A DNA stretch of 64,000 bases, from contig CM060731.1 in assembly GCA_030704615.1 (NCBI GenBank), positions 23,560,001 to 23,624,000 of the forward strand, in the 5' to 3' direction. Each line of letters opens with the position of its first letter. The stretch's first letter is position 1. Below, piece after piece: positions 41,699 through 52,400 of this stretch. Under the pieces are notes generated by a model. The model worked only from the letters and a program-made list of their open reading frames with translations. It searched no databases and was not told the origin of the DNA. The stretch comes from Takakia lepidozioides. Taxonomy: Eukaryota > Streptophyta > Takakiopsida > Takakiales > Takakiaceae. The translations under genes and the position numbers were made by a program.

Positions 41699-44600
41699 AT
41701 GGCTTCCTCTGAAGTGGAGTTCTTCTCTGACGACAAACCAGTGCCGTTCTCCCAGGAAATCCTTGACAATGGATTTGCAATTGTTCTGGAACATGTCTTG
41801 GCTACCCGTTTTGAGCTTCAGAATGGCTCCATCTTTTTGGAGAAAGAGGTGTACAATTTGAAAGGGAAGTTGTTGAAATACTCTTTCCAAAACCGTAATG
41901 AGACGGCTCATGTCAGCCAGTGGAGAGTGCGCCCTGGTCGATACAGAGTACTTGGAGAGCCTCGGCGAAAGTCCCTTGGATCATATGTGACGCCCGAGAC
42001 TGCTGCTTCGGTCGTTGAAGACAAGAGGGAGGTGGTGGTGAAAAAAGAACATACGTCCTCCACTCCAATCGTTGAGCTTTCGGATTCGTCCGATGATGAC
42101 ATAAGTGAAATTTCAAATCCAGTCCTTCCTACTGTGGTTGGAGAAGCTGATGTAGAAGAGATTTGTAGTGTCATTCCAAAACTACGGGCGATGGGAGGAA
42201 TGGCTGGATTCAAAAGTGAGTTGCGAGGAATTGATTGGGAATCTTTGAAGCAGGTGCCTGTGAAGTTCTTGCCAGAGACTTTTGATGGCGATATCCTATT
42301 CGAGCCGCCACCTCCTCCGCGAGTTGGAGGTGTAACGATCATGATGCATGGAATGGACAAGAAACACGACGGGCACCCGTGGTGCAGAACAAAAACATCC
42401 AATATTCAGAATGATGACAAGCTTGTTTTCAGGAGAACAGTTTGCAATGGACTCCTTAGGTGTGATAATTTGAATTGCAGACACTTTCTTTAGTCTGGGG
42501 TTCATAATCAAAGCGAATGAGAGGGTCTGGCGGAAAATCCATTTCAGCCTGGGACTGCCCCACCACCGGCAAACACTTTCGTCTGCAAATTCTGCAAACT
42601 TGTGCCATCCTGCTTGGCGCTCTGCGGAGCAAGAATGTACTATGTTGTCCACCGTTTGAAAACATGTGTGCATTTCAGATTCCATAACCATCCTGTCTCG
42701 AAGGGGGATTACAGGGAGAGTGTTGAGACAGTATCGAGGTTGATTAAACAGGAGTTCGGGAGAAACCCATCTGCAACAACATCTGCAATTGCTCTTAGCA
42801 CAAACAAGTCCTTCTTGGAAAGCCATATTTTGAATGAAAGGGATTCCGTGGGGACTAAACTTGACAGTGCAGCATTGGACCTGGTCATGGATCATTTCTC
42901 CACTTTGAGTTCACTTAACATTCGGCATCAAATCAATGCATTAAGAATGGGCTCTGGTATCAGAGGCTACATAGACAACATTTTGGAGTTGAAACGAGTG
43001 AGCAAGTACGATTACATCCAGGACAATGTATTCCTAGGTCAAGGTGCCATCAAAGTTTTTCTTTTCAAAATGTCGACTGTTGGAGATGGCAGTGGGGTTA
43101 GCCTCGTGAAGCGGATGCAGAAGACTGGGGACTTGCAGAACTGTTTTCTTATGTTTGATCATGTGAAACGAGTGAAGGATTGGACGACAATGGCTTGTCA
43201 TGTCTACGATCCAGTGTACCAACGAGTTATGACAATTGCAGTTTGTGACATGCAATCCGAGGATACGGAATCCCAAAAGCTCATGTGGAATTCCCTGATA
43301 CGTGTCATGGGCTGCCATCTCCAAATTTCGCAAGTTTCATGGCGGATAGTGCTCAAGCAAATTTCAATGTTGTTCGTATTGTCTTCGGATCGGGCGACCC
43401 AAAAGTGCCAATGCGAGGAAGAGAACGTACATGTCTATTCCATCGGACACAATCTCTGGAAAAACATACAAAGTCGGACATCAAACCAGAGATGCAGACT
43501 CAGCACCGTAAATTGTGCAAATAGTACAAAGATGCTAGAACAATGAAGGAGGCGGACACTTTGTTCCAGACAATTCGTGCCTGGTGGTTCTCTTCTGGAG
43601 CTGCATCACTTGAGAGTATGAGAGCATTGGAAGATTGGCTGGCGTTTTGGCACTTCCGGTATAGACAGTGGGGAGCAGCCATGGCAGTGGTACGAGGCTA
43701 ATATTTCTTGCTTTATTCATACATTTACTTTCTATTTTATTGTCTCCTCGCTTTCTTTATGTTGTTTCCTGTTCACTGTTTTGAAGTGTGGTTCTCCACT
43801 TTGCAGAACATGTCCATTGAGGAAATGGCGGACATGCCATCTTGCAATTTGGCAGAAACTGTGCACAACGCATGGTTGCAGCAGTCTGGGAAACGAGGTC
43901 GGGATTTGTATGTGGCAACAACAGATGATTTGATACGTGCCTTGCAACAACAAACCCGATACTGTGTTTTCTTGCGAGGTGGGGTTGGTGGCAAGGGTCC
44001 GGACAAATGGGAGTTGATGTTGCGTGCTGCAAACAGATCTGGGGATCCAATCAAGATAACACGGGCGGTGAGCATGTATGCCCAGGGAACGCCACTTGTT
44101 TCTAGAGTTCCACATCTTGAAGGGGAAGAGAGATTCGGCTCCTGTAAGAGGAAATTGAACATTCCACCTGGTTCGGATTCCGATTCGCACAGGGTAGACC
44201 GTGATAACTTCTTGAAGCCTCGTGTTCCTCTACATGACAGCTCCATGTCCGGAACCTCCATTCTGGAGGAACCTCCAACACGACGGTAAGCTCCAGCATC
44301 AAACAGTGCCACTGAAATGGTGCAGGAGAGAAACAACCCCCTTGAAGTGCTTGAGTCCGCATGCCTCGACCACGTTTGGCACATAGAACGCACAAGTGCA
44401 GGGTCTCGTGTGAAATGTACAGCGATTAGGGCAACTAATTTCGAGAAGTGCACTTCATCTATATCCAGAGGTGGTGCCCGAACTCCTGCTCCGACTTTCA
44501 CGGGTTTGATGCGTCCATACGGTCAACCAGAAGCCAAGAACCACAAGTTCTGGTTCTGCGCAGATGATTGTGTCAGATGTGTGCGTGGAACTATGCGTCC

Positions 44601-45218
44601 TTCCGTAGTGTTGAAGCCATCTCCTCCAACCGTTTGGCCCGTGAAGGTGGGAACACATCTCAGATTTCAGGAGATTGAAATGCTGGAGGAGGCAGACTTT
44701 TCCCTTGCGAGACAACCCCAACTCCATGCATGTGCTACTACTTCTGCGTCCTCCCGGCAAATCCTGACTTGTGGCCAACCAAACGAGATGGAAAGCTCGT
44801 TCGGTGTTTCCCTCCAACCGCTGAACACTTTGGCAAAGTGGAGTCCTCAAGAATGCTCCAAGCTCATGTTGGAAGCACCACGGAAGTGCCCGATCCAGGA
44901 TATGGTCGGGTATTCACAATCATCACTTCCACATCTGCTGTTCATGACAGGACCTACGACATCACGGTTTCCAATTTCCCCAATTGCACATGTCCTGATT
45001 TTGTGAATATGCTATCAACCAGTTTGGGCAAGAGAGGTAAATTCATACCCTGCAAACATTTGTATTTCATATTTTTGAAGAGGATGGTTTGCGATCCCAA
45101 ACGTGACAACTTCATTCACCAGGCCACTATGAGTTTCAACGAGGTCGATACTCTATTACAGCGGGATACAACACATGGGTACCATCAACTATGCAATGTG
45201 GTATGTGGACGACCATGA
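41699..45218 (+). pseudogene. SWIM-zinc-finger DDE transposase (Mutator/Zisupton-like), broken
   Basis: Starts MASSEVEFFSDDKPVPFSQE (41699), with an acidic SDSSDDDISEIS linker (about 42075-42110). Next comes a zinc cluster: WCRTKTSN, NGLLRCDNLNCRHF, VCKFCK, then CVHFRFHNHPV (42380-42690). The DDE region follows: MFDHVKRVKDWTTMACHVYD with a first Asp (43152-43210), FMADSAQANFNVVRIVFGSG with a second (near 43340-43395), and RTCLFHRTQSLEKHTK. An intron with GT-AG ends probably spans 43690-43805. The C-terminal SWIM motif, CTCPDF...CKH, is CxC-x19-CxH (44985-45059). Breaks: TAG 42490, TGA near 42515, a frameshift near 43315, TAG near 43524, TAA near 44287 and a frameshift near 44740-44900. It would have cut and inserted the element. 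Confidence 0.82.
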
Positions 45219-45728
45219 TTTGAAATGTGTAATTCACATCAATTCGTCGGCGGTGCAATGATATGGCCTCCAACTATACTGAGTGAGCTCTGAGTGACAA
45301 CTTTTAAAAGCACATTTGTCATTGCACCGTTCGAAGTTTACATGTCTTGCTGTCGCTATGCACTACAATCATCTTTTGAAGATGATCCCAACTCTCATTG
45401 TTATTTGAGGAGGGATAAAGGTCTTCCCGTGGCAGCCTCTATGGCGCACACTTTGTGAGGATATTTTTTCGTCCTCGTAATTGTAAAAGTGAAACAAACA
45501 TTTGTAATTGCACAATGTTGGATGCTACAATTGTAGGCCTCATGGTAGTCTTGATTCTATTTAGGCACGATTCCCTGCATTAATTCTACGGTCATAGGAC
45601 CATCCTCGGTTATAGGCGGCGCATGTTAATGCTGACGTGACAGATGTCGGACAGTGCCACGTCATCATTTGCCACCACATCAGCATGCTGACATGACGCT
45701 CACGCCACGTCACTTCTGCGTGAGCGTA
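45219..45728. other. 3' flank of the transposase gene in element D
   Basis: AT-balanced non-coding DNA with scattered CATTTGT(A/C)ATTGCAC words (45312, 45497) and their inverse GTGCAATGA (45254). It becomes GC-rich from 45614 with CCACGTCA and TGACGTGA sites toward the right end of the element. Confidence 0.5.
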
Positions 45729-45744
45729 CGCTCGCGCGCTCACG
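45729..45744. repeat. Right terminal inverted repeat of element D
   Basis: CGCTCGCGCGCTCAC is the reverse complement of the left end at 36723-36737 with one mismatch. A second inverted pair, TGAGCGTACGCTC, overlaps it (45721-45733). Confidence 0.65.
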
Positions 45745-45746
45745 CC

Positions 45747-46087
45747 ATTGCGTCGTTGCATCAGTCTGCTCCAAGGAGAAAGGTGATGAGACATAGCTCT
45801 GGGAACCCATTTAGCCAGTAATGCCATGATTTGCTTGCCTGGGTCCAGAAATCCTAGACCCCCTAGAGCTTTTGGTTGACACAATTGATCCCAGGATAGG
45901 AGGGCTCGCTTCTTTGGGGAGTCCGTGGTAGTCCCCCACAAGAAGTTACGGATTAGTGCCTTTATTTGGCAAACCAGCTTTGAGCCCGGGCCCAGACTGC
46001 CGCAAAGAACCAAATTGAGGAAATGAGAATCTGGTTTACCACAAGGGTCCTTCCTGCCACTGACATCATAGTTGAACTCCAGAATGC
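45747..46087 (-). mobile_element. LINE upstream half (RT C-terminal part), split by element D
   Basis: The minus strand reads the connection region after LINE RT: RNFLWGTTTDSPKKRALLSW, CQPKALGGLGFLDPGKQIMA and LLAKWVPRAMSHHLSPWSRL, a strongly conserved LINE stretch. It is cut on the right by the LTR of copy A3 at 46088 and on the left by element D. The downstream half is at 35285-36716. Confidence 0.88.
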
Positions 46088-46460
46088 TGCAACATGATAG
46101 AATCTAGAAGGTTCTAGATGGAGGAGGAAAGTTCCCTAGAAGTTTCCAAAATAACTAGGAAGGTTCTTAGGAAGTTTGACTTAAAGAAGTTTGACTTGAG
46201 GCTCTCAAGTCAAACCTATAAGATATTATATTATGGAGAGTAGGTCAAATGTTTGATAAAGTCATATTGTAGAGAATATGTCAAGCTTATGAAGGTTGAA
46301 TTTAGGAAGTTTTGACTTGAGGCTCTCAAGTCAAACCTTTAAAATAATCATATTGTGAAGGGTATATAACATGCAATGAAAGCCTAGAAGGCATCGAGTT
46401 GTTCTGGAAAAAAGTTGAGAATTACTTATATTCTAGTTTGTGTAGATCCTGGGTGTTACA
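46088..46460 (+). repeat. Left LTR of copy A3
   Basis: 373 bp, matching 6654-7027. The first bases TGCAACA differ from the family TGTAACA by one transition. Confidence 0.92.
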
Positions 46461-47387
46461 ATGGTATCAGAGCCTAGTCTTTCTTAAAGTTGGGAGTGAA
46501 TACCTTCTTTAGGATGATTCGATTAAAATGTTTTTTTAAGAGATTTTTGTTGTTAATGTTTTTAAGTGTTGAATAGATAGTAGTGATGGTGCGTCATAAC
46601 GATAGTATAAAAATTTTACGGACTTAAATCAACACCCTTTCCGTGATTTTCCTTCGGAGTGTGAGTTTAAAATTATATGTCGTTGTAAGACAGAAATTAG
46701 AAATATGATAGTACAAAGATTTGGAGAGGAACAATATCAAGAAGTGTTACAAAATCCACGACCTGTCGTCTTTCCCATAATTAGAAATTGGAAGGTATAC
46801 ATAGTTCATGGATCGAGGTAGATATTTTCCGCTTAATTTTCCACCGCCAAATGTATTTAATATCAATGTGCGCATCATCGACAAACATCATCTTGTAAGA
46901 TTTTTAGTTGCAGAATTTGGAGTAGAATTCATGAACATTGTCATGAGTTCAAACCTCCCTTTTGTATTACCAATAGTCACGTACGGGATGGTTTGGGATT
47001 GCACTATTTACATACTGTATTAGGATAAGAGAATAGAGATAGTATTCATTACTTTTAGAAGACAAACACCACGAAGGATGGAGTAGTGGAGCAAGATGGC
47101 GGACAATGAAGAAATAGTGATAACGCACACATTACTCATCAAGCCAATGATCAGATGGTGTGGATAATGGAGTGCTTACACGAATTGCAGAATGCTCTTA
47201 TCACGACCCAACAACAAAATAACGTGTTGATGGAGGAGCTTAAACAAGTGAGACAATCAACCGCCAACTAAAGTAGAAGGTACAATCGACAAACTTATCG
47301 AAGACCTCTTAACAGTTTAAGGAGATGAGAAGATAACGAACATCATAATGAAGTAGATCTCGCGGTCTTACTGGTTCTACAAAGAAG

Positions 47388-48800
47388 ATGAAAGGCGAGG
47401 GACCTTACAAGAAGAAGAGACAAATCAATCATGCGGGCAAGAAAGAGACGCAGTTAATTGTGACAGATGAAACCTTGGAAGATATTCATGTGAGAGTGTT
47501 GATAGACCCTGGGGCAACAGAAAACTTCTTATCTAGAAAGGCTGCATTGAAACTAGGACTCCCCTTAGAAAATGATGAAAGAGAGGAAGTAGAAATGCCA
47601 AATGGACATACATAGGCCATTGAGACACTACCTAAAAACATAGAGTTGTCGATTGGTAAATATAGAGAAACCTTAGAATGACGAGTGGTCAGACTGGCTC
47701 GATATGACGTAATATTAGGCATGCCTTGGATGGAATCTCACAACCTTGATGTTGATTGGTGTCGAAAGATAGTCAAAACCCAGAATTAGAAAATATAGGG
47801 AGATCGAGTGAGGACACCATATCGAAACCTACCATCATTTGTTATAGGTACTACATCTATATGTAAGAAAGACGTATTATTTGTAGGTTTAATAAGAGAC
47901 GTGGAAAATCCAAAAAAAAAAAGACATGAGTGAAGTCCCTATAGAATTACAGAGTGTATTGAAAGAGTTTAAAAATGTTTTTCAAGATGACCTACCAACA
48001 CGGCTTCCGCCATAGAGAAGAGTAGATCATAAGATTAAGGTTGTTCCAAGTAGTACTCTTTCTTATAAAGTCCCTTATCGATTAGCACCAAACGAGTTGG
48101 AAGAATATAAGGCTCAAGTTGATGACCTACTATCAAAATGCTTTATAAGACCAAATGTATCCCCGTATGGAGCGCCGATGTTGTTTGTGAAGAAAAAAGA
48201 TAGAGCAATGCGCATGTGCCTTGATTATCGAGCACTCAACCAGCAGACAGTGAAGAACAAATACCCGATACCACGCATAGACGATTTATTTGACCAACTG
48301 CGAGAGCAAAATACTTTAGGAAACTTGATTTGAGGAGTAGATATAACCAAATTCGAGTCGCTGATGAAGATGTATATAAGACCGTTTTCCGCACTAGGTA
48401 CGAATATTTGAATACATGGTTATATCATTTGGTCTCACCAATGCCCCAGCCATATTCATGGGCCTCATGAATGATATCTTCCGCCTATTCTTAGATAGAT
48501 TTGTGATAGTCTTTTTAGATGATATTTTGATATATAGTAACAGCCTTGTCGAGCATAGAAACCACCTCAAACAAGTATTACAAGTTCTCCGTGAGAATCA
48601 GCTATATGCCAAAGCATCTAAATGTGAGTTTGGAAAACAAGAAGTAGATTATCTTAGGCATCGCATGAGTAGGAAGGGAATTGAGGTAATGAGTGAGAAT
48701 ATAGAAGCTATTCAGTAGTGGATAGCCCCTGAAGACATTACCCAATTAAGGAGTTTTCTTGGTCTTACCGGATTCTACAGACGATTTGTAAGGGCATTCT
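47388..48800 (+). pseudogene. Copy A3 protease and reverse transcriptase
   Basis: The protease is open at 47388-47612 with VRVLIDPGATENFLSRKAAL; a TAG follows NGHT. RT resumes: [20 protein letters not shown] and [20 protein letters not shown] (48097-48330), then after frameshifts FGLTNAPAIFMGLMNDIFRL and the catalytic VIVFLDDILIYS (48410-48550), YAKASKCEFGKQEVDYLRHR, and TQLRSFLGLTGFYRRFVRAF. FLDD is the intact catalytic motif. The uninterrupted protease shows where the LINE-like insertion entered copy A2. Confidence 0.88.
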
Positions 48801-48829
48801 CAAAGATTGCCCAACACAAGCTAGTCTGA

Positions 48830-49003
48830 AGGGTGGAAAGGAAATTCGAGAAAATCTGTGGTTCCATTTGTTGCTGGCATCAGCTCTCCGCTACGTTCTC
48901 GTCCAACTCTGGATGTCAGTGACTCGGTTCCATGCTTTAGTCAAGAAGTACAAGATTCAAACGGAAGGCGTCACTTTTGCACAAAAAGATCGTGAAAGCA
49001 ACT
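48830..49003 (+). pseudogene. Exon fragment resembling CER1/CER3-type fatty acid hydroxylase family
   Basis: The plus strand reads KEIRENLWFHLLLASALRYV, LVQLWMSVTRFHALVKKYKI and TEGVTFAQKDRESNW, then GTATGT, a good splice donor. The string QLW.S..R...L...Y.IQ..GV.F.Q.DRE..W is the conserved N-terminal region of plant CER1/CER3/WAX2 proteins (wax alkane synthesis, endoplasmic reticulum). No upstream or downstream exon is visible within the window, and copy A3 breaks off 15 bp before it. It is either a lone surviving exon of a destroyed gene or a captured piece. Confidence 0.5.
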
Positions 49004-49559
49004 GGTATGTTTTATAGAGTGCATGTGTCGGTTTCGAAGTTATGTGTATGTACAAGTGTTGGTTTTCAGCTAGAAGTTGGTTGCAATGTAGTGACTGATG
49101 TGAATGTTCATACGAGTTAAATCATAAATTTAACTATTCACTCGTAAGCATAATAGTACCAGTTTGTGCTGTATCTATCTGATGGTCATCATTTTCGGCA
49201 GGTCAGTCACCTTGCAGACTCTGTTGTTGATGAAAGTCACTTCTGAAAACTTGCTGAGGTGTCTGGTCCTCGAAACACAATGTGCGAGCTCAATCAAAAC
49301 TATGGTTTGAAGAGGATTTGTGATTGTAGTAGACTTAAGGACGCAATGGCTTAGTAACATCTCCATGGCAAATCTTGGCACCAATGCTGGGTACACGATT
49401 TGGTTTAAAAACATGACATTTCTTACCATCTCCAAGTCAATTCAGTACCACATGAAGAATCAAAAGTACCAGTGTCGGTGCTGTCCACTAACACGCTGGT
49501 GCATTCATGAAAAGAGTCCCACAGACATTACAAACTAACTACTTGCCAGTCTCAGAGGT
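49004..49559. other. Non-coding stretch between CER-like exon and RING gene
   Basis: AT-rich, with only short frames on both strands (for example 49175-49435 minus). I see no feature. It may hold the 3' end of the RING gene transcript. Confidence 0.4.
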
Positions 49560-52400
49560 GGATGGCACATGGCTTCTGGTTAATCTTCCCATTACACAAC
49601 GGGCACTTTTGTGTCATATTCCAAACTTTTGTGGCACAGTCGATGCAAACTGATGCATGAAAGCAAGGAGTAAAACAAGCCCTCCGACGCTTCCTGGGCT
49701 CTTTATCATGAAGGCCCTCCGACGGCCGTTTTGGCGGAGGGTACCTTCCAGTTCCTGCAGACAAACACTGCACTCGTCGAACGTCTGCAGTGCTTGCTGT
49801 GCCTCCACAAGTTCTGTTCGTAACCTAGCTTCATCCGCCTTCTGGTTCTTCTTCATCTCCTCCATGTCCCTTGTATAGTTGTCCTCAACCTATCACCAAC
49901 CACAAAAGTTAAGCCTTCAGATTTGAGCATGTTGCCAAAGCGTTGACCTGACATTTGGTATCATAGATAGCAAATATACACTCCTTACACCACACCTACG
50001 GTGGACACTCGCCTGCCCTTCAGATCCCCTCCAGGAAGATCAGCTGTAATCCAAAAGAGAAAGGCAGAGAGAGGGGGACACGTACTGGAGCAAGAGAATG
50101 ATAGTTTGCATCACAAACATTCAAACTCCATTTGATGGACACAAGGCGTCCAAGCTGATTGAACTTCTTCTACAGCAGTTCCACCAAGTTCTCTCCTAAT
50201 TTCAATTTGCCAGGAAACTCCAGCTCTTGCAGTGAAATACCCATAACAACTAGTTCTGAACATCCGCCAGCACTATTGGTTACATTCAATGTGCTAGCTG
50301 CTAAGGCTACAAATTCGGCACTAAACCAACATGCAATCACCTTTTTTAGCAAACCGGCAGCACCATCTTCCTCCTGAAGCACACCACACAAAACACGTGT
50401 CTCGTGTGCAGTGGTCTTGACCTTTTCCATCAGTTTGACTCTTCGAGCCATGCGTTGCTCCAAATGTGGGTCTCTTACTGACTGAATCCTCTTGAGGTAC
50501 TGTCAGGCACAAGTCCACTTCAGTACCCAGGTCTGCAAGCAACTTCCTTCAGGTCTTCACTGAGCAGGAACATTTTAAACCAAAACTGAGAGATAACTAA
50601 GTGTTCTAAGCAGGAGCCATTCCAAAACGGACCTCCAATAGCTCCTTATGTTGCTTCTCTCTAAACGCCAGTATTGATTGTGGAACTCTGTGTTGAGCTT
50701 GATGAGCTGTTCCTGTGCAACCTTGTCGAGCTGACTCTCCTGCATTACCATTCGCAAGGTATCAAGCTCCGTCTCCGCAGCTAGTGTTATCCTGCATACA
50801 TCTTGGGTTGGCTTAAAACCAGATCAGATGTTTTGGCCAGCAGTGGTGGAGACAGATGATGTTTGTACCCAACACTTCCAATCTGGAAACCTACTCTGCT
50901 GTGCTTGCCTTGCTGAACGTTTTTAACTTCTATCATGCACAACCTCCGAATTTGGTGTTACAGAAACTACTTATCTGTGCAAGGAAAGACCCAAACCCTG
51001 CTTCTGTGCACCGAATGCTCCAGAAAGACTGAGAGAAATATCCAAACAGAAGAAGCTCCAATTCTATAGCATGGTGCATACTGTTATCCATAGACATTGG
51101 CAGTACCCATTCAAATGCTTTTGTCCAGGTAAATACTGAATATTCAGAGTTCCATGGTTGAAACCATAACTGACACGGTTGTTAGGCATACACTTTCATG
51201 TAAGAGGCGGTGACAGAAGGCACCTACATTTTGAGAGACAGACCTCCTAAGTCTGGAGTGAGTAAGCCACTTAGTAGTGCTACCCGCTCCAGACACTCAT
51301 CCGCAACGATAGTATCCAAGGAGGACCATGGTCGTCGCAACCAAGTCTCTGGTGTTGTATTACTTACACGGATGGCTCTTACGAAATCAATCGCCTTTGC
51401 CAACTCAGATTGTGTCAGCTACAGCCCACAGAGAGTTGTCAGCGTTTTGGGGAGTAATTACTTAGTGAAAGTCAAAACAATGATATACCTATGTCGTCAA
51501 GTTCATCACACTTGAGAAGTACCTAAATGTAGCTTCTGAATTTTGACATCGCTCTGAGATTGAATGTGATTCCACACATTTCGGAGGGGAAGGTACTCAC
51601 ATCTGCCTCGAACTTTTCTTCCGCCAAGGCCCCAACCTTGCCTAGTTCCTCAACTCCACGTTCATAATGTTGTATCTTCTCGACGTACATACCTGGAAGG
51701 TACATATCGTAGGGTGTGAAAAGTTTTGACCAGTCTGCCGAATGACATACGATCTTGCTTCCAATCTCAATCTGTATCACCGGTCACCCAGGCATGCCGA
51801 TGAATGCATGGCGAAATCTTTAAAACTAAATGTCAGAGAGAGATTTCGGTGGCCAAAGTCAAGGAGAAAGAGCAAGTGAGATAGACCTGTCGCTCAATTT
51901 CGGCCTCGGCAGCTGCATCGGTAACATTGTCGACCGTCTCCAGAGTTGTCCACCCTTTCACCAGATATTTTCTGGGGTCAATCTCATTCATGTCTTGTAC
52001 ATTGGCATAATACACCACCAAGTCCGTGGCATGCGTTCCTGGACGACCACGCATAGCCCTTCTGCCTCTGTCGTCAAGGAAAAAGAGTTGGTGCAGCCTT
52101 TTCGCTGCGGCAAATCCACTATCCAGAGGTGGGAAGAGATAGACACATGTTCGACCGGCTTTCCCAAGCTTGTCATGGAATCTCTCCTCATCATACTCCA
52201 GGGCCTATGCCTTGCAATTTCTCGCTCAGAAGACTTTTCGCAAAGGCCACTTTGCCCAAAATGTCCTCTTTGCTTCCAATTTTCAGCACCAATACTGGTG
52301 GCCACACGCAGCTGATACCATCACCGACGATGGAAGCCATATCGGGCTGTACTACTTCCCCACCAAACTTACCATCTACGCATCACGCATCACGCATCAC
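49560..52400 (-). pseudogene. XS-like domain, coiled coil and C-terminal RING protein, multi-exon, decayed
   Basis: Minus-strand pieces in order. 52340-51885 reads ISCVWPPVLVLKIGSKEDIL, a frameshift near 52190, then RTCVYLFPPLDSGFAAAKRL and TDLVVYYANVQDMNEIDPRK; this layout resembles the XS domain of SGS3/FDM RNA-silencing proteins. 51782-51600 reads IQIEIGSKIVCHSADWSKLF. 51407-51225 reads QSELAKAIDFVRAIRVSN. 50790-50615 is coiled coil, VMQESQLDKVAQEQLIKLNT then AFREKQHKELLE. 50470-50085 contains TAG near 50167. 49890-49560 reads EEMKKNQKADEARLRTELVE, then a C3HC4 RING: ECSVCLQEL, CFTPCFHASVCIDC, CPLCNGKI. RING proteins are ubiquitin ligases. Frameshifts inside the XS-like part, the coil and the RING (near 49740) plus the stop suggest a pseudogene. 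RING is firm; XS is tentative. Confidence 0.55.

Larger units (their letters stand above)
36720..45746. mobile_element. Element D: DNA transposon with SWIM transposase and ParB-methyltransferase gene
   Basis: About 9.0 kb of sequence interrupts a LINE. Its borders carry inverted repeats GTGAGCGCGTGAGCG (36723-36737) and CGCTCGCGCGCTCAC (45729-45743), matching at 14 of 15 positions, followed inward on both sides by CCACGTCA-rich GC-rich DNA. Inside are two divergently transcribed multi-part genes, a ParB/methyltransferase-like gene on the minus strand and a SWIM-type transposase on the plus strand. Target-site duplications could not be recognised. A transposase of the Mutator/Zisupton kind fits long elements with GC-rich ends. 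Both genes are damaged. Confidence 0.7.
46088..48815 (+). mobile_element. Family A gypsy element, 3'-truncated (copy A3)
   Basis: LTR 46088-46460 (TGCAACA...TGTTACA), primer-binding site TGGTATCAGAGCC (46462-46474), the pre-gag region, a gag with a large internal deletion, protease, and RT up to ARAFSKIAQ at about 48815. Integrase and the right LTR are missing. It is inserted in the LINE remnant at 45747-46087. Confidence 0.92.

Noticed and set aside
41908-42895. Two long minus-strand frames (41908-42402 and 42296-42895)
   Set aside because: They are antisense to the SWIM transposase, whose plus-strand text carries clear zinc and DDE motifs; the antisense peptides match nothing.
36714-45756. 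Exact target-site duplication for element D
   Set aside because: Sequences outside the terminal repeats (GCCTGGTCA and CATTGCGTC) do not match; a weak similarity further out was judged chance.
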